From contig JACCWE010000164.1 in the NCBI GenBank assembly GCA_013697785.1, positions 23,623 to 87,622 of the forward strand: DNA of 64,000 nucleotides, written 5' to 3'. The position numbers were made by a program, and so were the translations under genes. This stretch comes from Gemmatimonadaceae bacterium. GTDB lineage: Bacteria > Gemmatimonadota > Gemmatimonadetes > Gemmatimonadales > Gemmatimonadaceae. A model generated the notes under the pieces. The model ran no database searches and was not told the origin of the DNA. It saw only the letters and a list, made by a program, of their open reading frames with translations. The number at the start of each line of letters is the position of its first letter. The first letter of the stretch is position 1. Positions 57,169 to 64,000 of this stretch are shown here, in pieces.

Positions 57169-57546
57169 CTACCGCCGTGCTCCCGGTTGGTTCATACCGG
57201 GATGCGCCGCGCGAAGCAGCTGGTGATATTTGATCTTTTGGTCTGCGGTGAGAATGGCGACAATCTCGTCTTGTGCGGAATCAATGGCGGATCGCACTAC
57301 CGGGCGCACGGTCACCCACGCGGAGTCGATCACACGCTGATGGTTTGAGAGCACGCGCGCGATCCTCTCGTGCTGTGACGAGTCGAGCGAGAGTTCGCGG
57401 TCGAATGTGCGGAGCAGGACTGCAGGCTCCATGGCATTCGCCGGCATCGCCGCGGGCTGCCTCCGCCCGGCAACGAATCCGATCACGACTCCGGTGCCGA
57501 ACGTCACGAGGAGCACAAGCGAGCCGCGCACCCACGATGGGATCAC
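57169..57546 (-). CDS. Spy/CpxP-like periplasmic protein (sigma-operon third gene)
   Basis: From GTG 57546, which overlaps the previous stop as GTGA, the product is 125 residues. A membrane anchor spans about residues 7-26. The rest is helical with LDSSQHERIARVLSNHQRVIDS and the repeat-like ILTADQKIKYHQLLRAA, a pattern of Spy/CpxP or 'heavy-metal sensor' (LTxxQ) proteins. Such proteins chaperone periplasmic proteins and feed into envelope-stress signalling. It is the last gene of a sigma factor operon. Confidence 0.75.
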   Translation of the reverse strand: MIPSWVRGSLVLLVTFGTGVVIGFVAGRRQPAAMPANAMEPAVLLRTFDRELSLDSSQHERIARVLSNHQRVIDSAWVTVRPVVRSAIDSAQDEIVAILTADQKIKYHQLLRAAHPGMNQPGARR

Positions 57547-57917
57547 TTGGCACGCCCCGGGTCCATAGCCGTTACGAGCAGCAGTTCGAGCAGGGAAGGT
57601 GGTTCGTCGCGCGCACCCAAGGAACGGGCCACACGATCGCTCGGTACAAGCACTGGCAACACACCGTCCGTCGGTTGCGGCGCCGGCGTAAGTTGTTTCG
57701 AAAGCAGAAGCACAAACGACGCCGCGACGGCGAGTGAGGCGGCCGAAATCCAGGAAACTCGCGACCTCGCGATCCAACTACTCGTGCGGTGCATGGCCAC
57801 CGTATCGCGAACACGCTTGGTCAGTGCGTCCCAGTATTCTGGCGTGTCGGGAATGGAGGAGGTATCGAACAGGCGTGACTCAACTTGCTGTTCTGCCTCG
57901 TTTGATGATGACATCAT
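57543..57917 (-). CDS. Membrane protein, probable anti-sigma partner
   Basis: From ATG 57917, overlapping the sigma factor stop as ATGA, the product is 124 residues. It has a soluble N-terminal 50 residues, one membrane helix (about 52-71) and a short outer tail. The order sigma factor, single-helix protein, Spy-like protein, all with 4-base overlaps, fits an anti-sigma factor, though there is no zinc-binding HxxxCxxC motif. Its function is inferred from context and topology only. Confidence 0.7.
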   Translation of the reverse strand: MMSSSNEAEQQVESRLFDTSSIPDTPEYWDALTKRVRDTVAMHRTSSWIARSRVSWISAASLAVAASFVLLLSKQLTPAPQPTDGVLPVLVPSDRVARSLGARDEPPSLLELLLVTAMDPGRAK

Positions 57918-58534
57918 GGCCGATCCTGATTGAGCGAGCGTTGCAAAGCGTGGCGCGCACGAAACACGTGTTGGCGAACGGTCGATTCTGCGATTCCGTG
58001 CATGGCCGCTACGCTGCTGACGGCGATATTCTTGACGGCGACGAGTTCGAAACAGGCCCGCTGCATCGGGGAGAGCGACGTCATGGCTTTCTCGATATCC
58101 TTTGCTTGCATGTTGCGAAGTGCTCGTTCGCCCTGTTCTATGGTTGCGAGATCGGCAGCGCGAGGACCCCACCGCGCCCACAGTCGCCGCCGCCGCGCCT
58201 CTCGCTTCTGTGAATCAATAGCGAGGCGTCGCACGATTCCAAAGAACCACGGCGCGAACGCCCTACCGCGATCGAAGGAGTTTGCCCGATCGTTTACAAT
58301 GAGAAAGGCATCCTGCACGATGTCCTCCGCTGCATCCCGTTCGCCGACAATCTGTGCCGCCAAGAGCGTGGCGGCGCGAACATGCCGGCGCACAAGACTG
58401 GCGAATGCGCCCTGATCTCCGGAGGTTGCACGTGCCAGGAGCAACTCATCATCCGTGTCATCGATCGGCTCCCCTGTCACTGCGCTCGAGGTGCAACCGC
58501 TGTCAGGACGTGATGATGCATCGCCACTGGACAC
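57914..58534 (-). CDS. ECF RNA polymerase sigma factor
   Basis: The protein is 206 residues with a 28-residue N-terminal extension. Region 2 reads LLLARATSGDQGAFASLVRR then DAAEDIVQDAFLIV near 70-83; region 4 reads SLSPMQRACFELVAVKNIAVSSVAAMHGIAESTVRQHVFRAR near 152-193. It belongs to the ECF type sigma-70 group and directs RNA polymerase to stress promoters. It leads a three-gene coupled operon with a membrane protein and a Spy-like protein. Confidence 0.93.
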   Translation of the reverse strand: MSSGDASSRPDSGCTSSAVTGEPIDDTDDELLLARATSGDQGAFASLVRRHVRAATLLAAQIVGERDAAEDIVQDAFLIVNDRANSFDRGRAFAPWFFGIVRRLAIDSQKREARRRRLWARWGPRAADLATIEQGERALRNMQAKDIEKAMTSLSPMQRACFELVAVKNIAVSSVAAMHGIAESTVRQHVFRARHALQRSLNQDRP

Positions 58535-58712
58535 GACGGTGGCGAGTGCTCACGAGACCGTTGCACCGGACGTGAGAATCGAACGCGAGGACACGAAGAA
58601 GTTTTCAAGACTTTCCATAGCCCTAATTGGCGCGACGCCTGCCGGGCGTGTACACATGGAAGTGTGCGGGCGCCCGCGTTTGGTGCAAGTGGAGGATCCA
58701 CCTCTTCGCGAG

Positions 58713-61235
58713 TCAGTCCGCCCGCAGCGCTATCATTGGATCAATGCACGTCGCCTGTCGCGCGGGAAAGTAACACGCAAGCATCGCCGTGCCGAGTAGG
58801 AGCATTCCCACTACACCGAATGTCGGCGCGTCCAACGGCACTACGCCAAAGAGCATACCGCGCAACAAGCCCGTGAGGGCCACGGCGCCGGCGACCCCGA
58901 CCGCGATTCCGATCCCCGCGAACGTGAACCCCTGGCTCATCACCATGCGCACGATATCACGTTGCTGCGCCCCGAGCGCAATCCGCACGCCGATTTCCTT
59001 GCGCCGCTCAGCCACCCCCTGACTGATGACCCCATACACGCCCAGCACGGCGAGCGCGAGCGCCGTCAGCGAGAAGCACGCAAATACGGTCAACGTAAAT
59101 CGGCGCGGCGTGATCGACGTCGACGCAAGCTCATCCAAGGTCTCCATTCCCGCGATCGGAAGCGCCGGATTGAGCTCAGCAATGATGCGCTTGACACTTC
59201 GTTGCAGGCGCTCGGGCTCCATGCTCGTGCGAAGCACCAGCACCACACCACCGGTCGGCGCCTGCGCATGGGGGACATACAGCGTCGGTTCGACCGGCGC
59301 GTCGAGCGCGACTTGTCGCACGTCGGCGACCACCCCAACGATCTCGCGCTCACTCAGCGGGCCGTAAAATTTCAGGCGCACGCGCTTTCCAAGCGAGTTC
59401 TCATTCGGCCAGTATCGCGCTGCCATCGCTTCACTGATGATGGCCACCGGAACGCTCGACGAATCGTCGCGCGGAGAGAACAGCCGCCCGCGACGCAGTG
59501 GAATACGCAATGCGTCGAAGGCCCCCGGAGTGAGCGCGGTCATGTGTGCCGCCGGCGCTTCGCCTGCCGCGACAGACTGTCCGACGATGGTGAAGGATCC
59601 CTTGTCCGCCTCGATCGCCATGTCGAGCGGAAGCGACGACGTAGCGCCGGCGGCCACGACGCCCGGAATCACTCGCGCCCGTTCCACCAATCTCGCGATA
59701 AATTCGCGTCGCGCGCCAGGTGTCTTGTTCCAATCATAGACAAATACGGTCGCGGCGAGCACGTGGTCGGAGCGATAGCCGCGGTCGGCACGCACGACGG
59801 AGATGAAGCTGCGCAATAGCAGCCCGCCTCCCACGAGGAGCACCATGGCGAGCGCGACCTCGGCAGCCACGATGAGCGCGCGTAGTCGATGCTGTAGCTC
59901 GCTCCCCGCCGTGCGCCCGCCCGATTTGAGCTCATCCGTGGCGTTCGGATGTGCCGCTCGAAGCGCGGGGATCAGTCCGAACAGAAATGTCGCGACAACA
60001 ACGGCCGCGAGCGTGAACGCGAGCGCTCGGCCATCGACGCGCATCTCCGAGAGGCGCGGCAGCGAGGCCGGACCCAGCGCGCGCATCATCGAAACGGCCC
60101 AGGATGCGAGGCCCGCACCGACTAAACCGCCACTTACGGCGACGAGCAGGCTCTCCGTCAACACCTGGCGGACGACGCGTCCACCACTGGCGCCGAGTGC
60201 GGCGCGCATCGCGAATTCGCGACTGCGCCGTGCGGTGCGCGTCAACATCAGGTTCGCTACGTTCGCGCACGCGATGAGCAATACCATGCCCACTGCGCCC
60301 AACAGTAGGAACAGCGCGCGTGCGCTATCGCCGACGATGGTATCGTCCAACCGATCAACGCGAACGCCCACTTCAGCGTTGGTCGCTGGGTATTCTGTGC
60401 TGAGCTGGGCAGCGACGCGATTCATGTCTCCGCGCGCTCCCTCGATCGTCGCGCCGGGACGGAGGCGTCCCACGACGTGCCACCATGCCGGGTTACGCAG
60501 GTGCACTTCGGCACTATCCAGTACTTTTGGTACGTACATCTCCATCTTCGAGCTCTCGAGGTATGCGAAATCTCGAGGGAGCACGCCGATGATCGAAACG
60601 GGACCACCCCCGATTGTGAGATGCTTACCGACAATGTTCGGGTCTGCACCAAAGCGTCGTCGCCACGAACCGTACGTGAGGACCACGACGCGTTCGCCGT
60701 TCGGGATGAAATCTGCAGCCTGCAAGAGACGTCCAAGCAGGGGACGGGCGTTGAGTACGACGAAGAAGTCCTGCGTGACGTTCCAGTTGTAAATCTGCTC
60801 CTCGCCATCGACGCTTGAATAGTTCAGCGCAAAGGGCTCAGCGGCAGCCAGCCCAGTGAACGCGCGGCTGCGTTCGCGCCAATCCGTGAAGTTCCCCGGG
60901 GCTACGTCATCGTGGTCCACGTCACTTTTTCGATTGTCCTGAAAGAGCGCCACAAGTCGGTCGGGTTGCCGAAACGGCAGCGGCTTGAGAAGGATACCGT
61001 CCACGGCGCTGAAGATTGCCGTGTTCGCGCCGATGCCAATCGCCAATGACAGCACCGCAGCGAACGTGAAACCCGGCGCCAGGCGCAACGTGCGCGCGGC
61101 ATAGCGGAGATCGCCGACAATGTCATCGAGGAGTTGGCTCCATCGATCCGAGCCCGCGTCGTTTCTGCGCTGTCCACTGGACTCCGACGTACGTGCACGC
61201 AGCAGCGTCGAAGGAAGATTGAGAGGCGGCTCCAT
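58713..61235 (-). CDS. Orphan ABC permease with duplicated FtsX/MacB domains (ADOP-type)
   Basis: The protein is 840 residues with two copies of a MacB-type periplasmic domain and two FtsX domains. LDDIVGDLRYAARTLRLAPGFT near residue 36 is the typical start, ANTAIFSAVDGILLKPLPF follows the first helix, and GARREFIARLVERARVIPGVV starts the second half; the last helices end in MIALRAD. This is the 'Acidobacterial duplicated orphan permease' type found in Acidobacteriota and Gemmatimonadota. No ATPase gene lies beside it. Roles in export or lipoprotein handling are only inferred from MacB. Confidence 0.92.
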   Translation of the reverse strand: MEPPLNLPSTLLRARTSESSGQRRNDAGSDRWSQLLDDIVGDLRYAARTLRLAPGFTFAAVLSLAIGIGANTAIFSAVDGILLKPLPFRQPDRLVALFQDNRKSDVDHDDVAPGNFTDWRERSRAFTGLAAAEPFALNYSSVDGEEQIYNWNVTQDFFVVLNARPLLGRLLQAADFIPNGERVVVLTYGSWRRRFGADPNIVGKHLTIGGGPVSIIGVLPRDFAYLESSKMEMYVPKVLDSAEVHLRNPAWWHVVGRLRPGATIEGARGDMNRVAAQLSTEYPATNAEVGVRVDRLDDTIVGDSARALFLLLGAVGMVLLIACANVANLMLTRTARRSREFAMRAALGASGGRVVRQVLTESLLVAVSGGLVGAGLASWAVSMMRALGPASLPRLSEMRVDGRALAFTLAAVVVATFLFGLIPALRAAHPNATDELKSGGRTAGSELQHRLRALIVAAEVALAMVLLVGGGLLLRSFISVVRADRGYRSDHVLAATVFVYDWNKTPGARREFIARLVERARVIPGVVAAGATSSLPLDMAIEADKGSFTIVGQSVAAGEAPAAHMTALTPGAFDALRIPLRRGRLFSPRDDSSSVPVAIISEAMAARYWPNENSLGKRVRLKFYGPLSEREIVGVVADVRQVALDAPVEPTLYVPHAQAPTGGVVLVLRTSMEPERLQRSVKRIIAELNPALPIAGMETLDELASTSITPRRFTLTVFACFSLTALALAVLGVYGVISQGVAERRKEIGVRIALGAQQRDIVRMVMSQGFTFAGIGIAVGVAGAVALTGLLRGMLFGVVPLDAPTFGVVGMLLLGTAMLACYFPARQATCIDPMIALRAD

Positions 61236-61305
61236 ACGTGGGCATTGCCACGACTAGGCTTGCCGTTTACATCCGGGAACGCCTACTGCGCTCTCGCGAC
61301 TCCGC

Positions 61306-62049
61306 TCAGCGCTGAGCAATCCTCGCTCGCAACGCCAGCGCATTCGACGTCGCCACTCCGGAGGCCGTGTTGTCGAAGATGCACCACTTGTCGTTCGCGT
61401 CGTCCTTCTCCCATCGCTCGTGTAACGACACGATCTGCGCTGCGTCATACGACGAGTAGTACACCCGCGGAGATCCATGCAGCCGGTAATACGAGAGGCC
61501 GCGCCACCCACCCGGCTCGCCCGCTCCGGGGTGCAATGCAGGGTCCGCCGCGACACGTGCGATGCGTCTCTCCGCCAGCCACTCGTCCACCTCGGCATTG
61601 AACCAGCTCGCATGCCGGGGTTCGCAGGCAAGGGTGAAGCGACCGTCCTGGCCAAGCAACTGGCAGAAGATCTCTACGACATTCGCATCGAAGGCGAGGC
61701 TCGGAGGAAGCTGCAGGAGAATCGGCCCGAGCTTCGCTCCGAGTGACGACACCTCCGCGAGAAAGCTGCACACGCCTGCGGCGCAGTCGACGAGTCGCGC
61801 ATCGTGAGTGAGCGATTCCGGAGTCTTTACAGAGAAGCGAAAGGTCGGCGGTACGCTGTCACGCCATCGCTCGTGTGTCTTCGACTGATGCGAACGCCGG
61901 AAGGTGGAGTTGATCTCGACGGCGTCGAAGACACTACTGTAGCGCGCCAGCGCGCTCCCTTCAGCCGGGAATTCTCCTGCGACTGCTCTCGGAATCGCCC
62001 AGCCCGCGGTGCCGATACGGACAAATGTCGCGTGACGATCGTGGCTCAT
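61306..62049 (-). CDS. DUF72 (YecE-like) family protein, copy 2
   Basis: From ATG 62049 the protein is 247 residues, equal in length to copy 1 at 14.5-15.3 kb and very similar to it by eye (IGTAGWAIPR; ARYSSVFDAVEINSTFRRSH; LGPILLQLPPSLAFDANVV; CEPRHASWFNAEV). DUF72 proteins have a TIM-barrel fold and no settled function. The longer frame to 62106 adds nothing family-like. It lies next to tRNA fragment C, at the outer edge of the second tRNA-bounded interval. Confidence 0.88.
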   Translation of the reverse strand: MSHDRHATFVRIGTAGWAIPRAVAGEFPAEGSALARYSSVFDAVEINSTFRRSHQSKTHERWRDSVPPTFRFSVKTPESLTHDARLVDCAAGVCSFLAEVSSLGAKLGPILLQLPPSLAFDANVVEIFCQLLGQDGRFTLACEPRHASWFNAEVDEWLAERRIARVAADPALHPGAGEPGGWRGLSYYRLHGSPRVYYSSYDAAQIVSLHERWEKDDANDKWCIFDNTASGVATSNALALRARIAQR

Positions 62050-62192
62050 GTCCCTCGGGGAGTTTCTTCTTTCAATCACACCATGCAGATCGTGCAGCGA
62101 AACCAAATCGCCCGCAGATGAAGTTCATCTGCGGGCGCCTTCAAAGCCATTTTGGCTAACCGGTTTGCGAAGTATCTTGTCGCCCCACAAAG

Positions 62193-62232
62193 TGGCCAGG
62201 GAGGGAATTGAACCCCCGACACGCGGATTTTC
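62193..62232 (-). repeat. tRNA-Phe 3'-half fragment C (candidate attachment-site scar)
   Basis: These 40 bases are identical to the 3' part of fragment B. Read as tRNA on the minus strand, the match begins exactly at the first anticodon base (GAA) and runs through the T-arm to GGCCA. The 5' side of the anticodon loop is unrelated here. A breakpoint in the anticodon loop is what tyrosine-recombinase integration into a tRNA gene leaves. Confidence 0.75.
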
Positions 62233-62234
62233 CG

Positions 62235-62744
62235 TTCGTTTCGAGTGTCCCTGGATTCGCCGGACGTTGCTTGAAGGGTGTCCCATAACAGCTTGCCCGT
62301 AACTGCCCCTTCCTCAGGTCTCCTGAAATCTCTTTAGATCTGCTGAGTTGGCACACAGGCCGCACACAAGAAGTCTCCTGATCCAGAGTCGGTGCCGCCG
62401 GGCAGCGCTTCCGGTCAAGTTGCCCGGAATCGGTCACTTACCGAGCATCGGTGCCCGCTTCCCACCTCAAAATGCCGGGTTTTGCCCGGACAAACTGTAG
62501 CAGAAACTGTAGCAGTCGCGCGGCGAGTCTGGCGAATGGCAGCACCGGCTATGGACCGCCGGCCCGAGCAGGGGATCGCTAGCCCCAACGCGCGCCAGCC
62601 GTGCTCGGGTTAGCGTGGCAGGGGCGGCTCCTCACGCCAGCGGCACCGTTTCCAGAAGGCTCAAGCACCACACGCGGAGTCCAAGCTTTGCTGTATCTGT
62701 TAGATCCGGTGCTCGAGATTCTCCCTGCGCTTAGTCTCACGCCG
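62235..62744. other. Gene-free stretch between tRNA fragment C and the TPR gene
   Basis: These 510 bases show no convincing gene. A short direct repeat, AACTGTAGCAG (about 62495-62518, two units twelve bases apart), is the only clear structure. Frames that run through the tRNA fragment are not real proteins. The region may be remnant mobile DNA. Confidence 0.45.
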
Positions 62745-64000
62745 TTAGCGGTCGGTCGATTCCCGCTCCAGAGCTTCGAGCTCCGCGCGGACCTGCCGGA
62801 CCTGTGGCTGGAGCGCGGGCTCAGCTTGGCCGCGAAGTGCGAGGTAGTGGCGATAGGCACGGATGGCGCCTTTTCGATCCCCCAAGAGAGCGGCGAGTCG
62901 CCCTTCCTCTCGCAGGTATGTGACATAGTGCGGGTGGGTGGAGGTACCGATGAATCGCCGCCGCAGCGCGGCCAACGCCGCCGGCAGCTCTCCACGCTTC
63001 TCGTGCAGCCGGGCGGCGATCAGGTTGCCGTAGGACGCCCAATTGATTGCGAAGGGGTCTGCGAGAGCCGAGTCGACTCGGCGCAAGAGCTCCTCGGAAT
63101 TCGGCGTCCCCCGCGCCCTAGCCAGTTGGGCGTCTAGGAAGAGCGCATAGCCACGAGACACGTCGGCGTCCCACGGACTCGCCGTGTCCACGCGAGCAGC
63201 TCGGAGATCCTCGATAGCACGACTGACGAGGTCAACCCGGCTCGAAAACAGCCCATACTGGCCTAGGGCAAAGCGTGCCCTTGCCTGGTCCGCGTCGGCT
63301 GCAGCTAGCGGTCGCCCGAGCTGTGCTTCTAAGGCGCGGGCGGCAGCGGCCGCGCGTGAAGAGTCTCCGTCGGCGAAGAGCCCGTCCAGCACTGCGAGCG
63401 CCAGCCGCTCCGACTCGGCGGAGCCGGATAGTAGCGGTGCTCGACTCCTCCTTCCCCGCATCACTTCATACCTGTTCCAGAGCCCCTCCACCTCGCTGCG
63501 CTCACCAGCGGTGGCACTGCGGGCGTGGGCCCGGGGGTAGACCTCCTCAGTGCCGCGTAGATCCAGGGGCTGATCGAGCGCGTAAAACACGATAAAGTAC
63601 GGGCCCCAAGTCAGGATGCTATCGCTCGCAAGTGCGTTCCGAATCCCGGCCGTATCCCCGAGCGCCGCGGCGACGTGCCGGCGGCGCGCGGCCGCAATGG
63701 CAGAGGTCGAATCAATCCGGAAAAGGACCTCTAGGCCTCGACGCACTCCCGCGGTGTCGCCCAGGCCGGCGGCGACTTCGCTGAGATGCTGTATCGTGGG
63801 CCCGTAGGTCGAGTCCAGTGCCAGGGAGCGATCGAAGGCCGCTGCGACCCTGGGATAAACATCGCCGAGCCCCACGAGCGCCCCGAAGTGGAAGAGGGCA
63901 TCGCCTACCTTGTACCAGGCATGAGGGCTGTCGGGCGCTAGCTGCACGAACCGCTCGGCCGCCGCGATCTCCTCGCTGGCTGTAGAGGGGGCAGGATGGC
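62745..64000 (-). CDS. TPR-repeat protein, partial (5' end outside the window)
   Basis: The frame is open to the window edge, so the start lies beyond 64000; 418 codons are visible. The sequence is a row of helical tetratricopeptide-like repeats: AAAERFVQLAPDSPHAWYKVGDALFHFG, then AAFDRSLALDSTYGPTIQHL, then repeated GDTAGVR/GDTAGIR units and LRRRFIGTSTHPHYVTYLREEG near the end. Such C-terminal TPR halves are common on Gemmatimonadota protein kinases and AfsR-type regulators; which one this is cannot be seen here. Confidence 0.75.
   Translation of the reverse strand, partial: HPAPSTASEEIAAAERFVQLAPDSPHAWYKVGDALFHFGALVGLGDVYPRVAAAFDRSLALDSTYGPTIQHLSEVAAGLGDTAGVRRGLEVLFRIDSTSAIAAARRRHVAAALGDTAGIRNALASDSILTWGPYFIVFYALDQPLDLRGTEEVYPRAHARSATAGERSEVEGLWNRYEVMRGRRSRAPLLSGSAESERLALAVLDGLFADGDSSRAAAAARALEAQLGRPLAAADADQARARFALGQYGLFSSRVDLVSRAIEDLRAARVDTASPWDADVSRGYALFLDAQLARARGTPNSEELLRRVDSALADPFAINWASYGNLIAARLHEKRGELPAALAALRRRFIGTSTHPHYVTYLREEGRLAALLGDRKGAIRAYRHYLALRGQAEPALQPQVRQVRAELEALERESTDR

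Noticed and set aside
62495..62518. AACTGTAGCAG repeat as a CRISPR or integrase arm-site array
   Set aside because: Only two units, spaced too closely for CRISPR, and no integrase gene beside them.

Overview
The window (about 62-65% GC by eye) looks like a chromosomal segment of a Gemmatimonadota bacterium. The reasons are a long Asp-box 'VPS10-type' beta-propeller protein, an orphan duplicated FtsX/MacB permease, a complete alternative complex III operon, a TonB receptor with a carboxypeptidase-like N-terminus, and many tightly coupled genes with ATGA or GTGA overlaps. The taxon is inference from gene content; there is no rRNA to confirm it. I found no intact tRNA gene, rRNA gene, CRISPR array, transposase or integrase.

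Layout. 0-8 kb: a beta-lactamase-fold hydrolase, a SemiSWEET sugar transporter, a decayed HAD hydrolase, a Tat-exported GMC dehydrogenase pair, and the VPS10-type propeller. 8-19 kb: a membrane-anchored LuxR regulator with a DUF4199 protein, the tryptophan-catabolic pair kynA-kynU, a secreted M30-type metalloprotease with Ig-like domains coupled to a small lipoprotein, a DUF72 protein, two PAP2 phosphatases around a family 9 glycosyltransferase, and a YncE-like propeller. 19.5-27.1 kb (minus strand): actABCDEF, the quinol:cytochrome c/cupredoxin oxidoreductase that replaces bc1, with a coupled extra cytochrome c at its end. 27.2-31.5 kb: small genes (cupin, two HVA1/DUF2945 proteins, DUF5996, unknowns) and a Mug-type DNA glycosylase.

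31.5-54.5 kb is bounded by two directly repeated copies of the 3' half of a tRNA-Phe gene, with a third copy at 62.2 kb. Such fragments are normally left by integration into the tRNA anticodon loop, so this looks like a genomic island, or stacked islands, that has lost its integrase. It carries a copper-defence region in two regulatory blocks. Block 1 (minus strand, from a sigma70-like promoter at 42.12-42.15 kb with a CsoR-type palindrome just downstream of its -10): copZ, a cupredoxin, copA, csoR, a frameshifted gene, a Met/Cys-rich secreted peptide, cusC, cusB, cusA. Divergent from it is an unusual fusion of a DUF4396 membrane domain to a multicopper oxidase. Block 2 (minus): a DUF305 protein, blaI/copY-like repressor, blaR1-like M56 peptidase with a Cys/His-rich tail, a Met/His-rich outer-membrane protein and a CopC-CopD fusion. 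Together these would chaperone, pump, oxidise and expel copper. The rest of this interval holds an aldo/keto reductase, a uracil-DNA glycosylase and a TonB receptor.

54.5-62.2 kb: an ArsR-SRPBCC operon behind two GCAACC/GGTTGC palindromes, a second SRPBCC protein, an ECF sigma factor with membrane partner and Spy-like protein, an orphan ABC permease, and a second DUF72 gene. 62.2-64 kb: a third tRNA-Phe fragment and a partial TPR protein running off the window.
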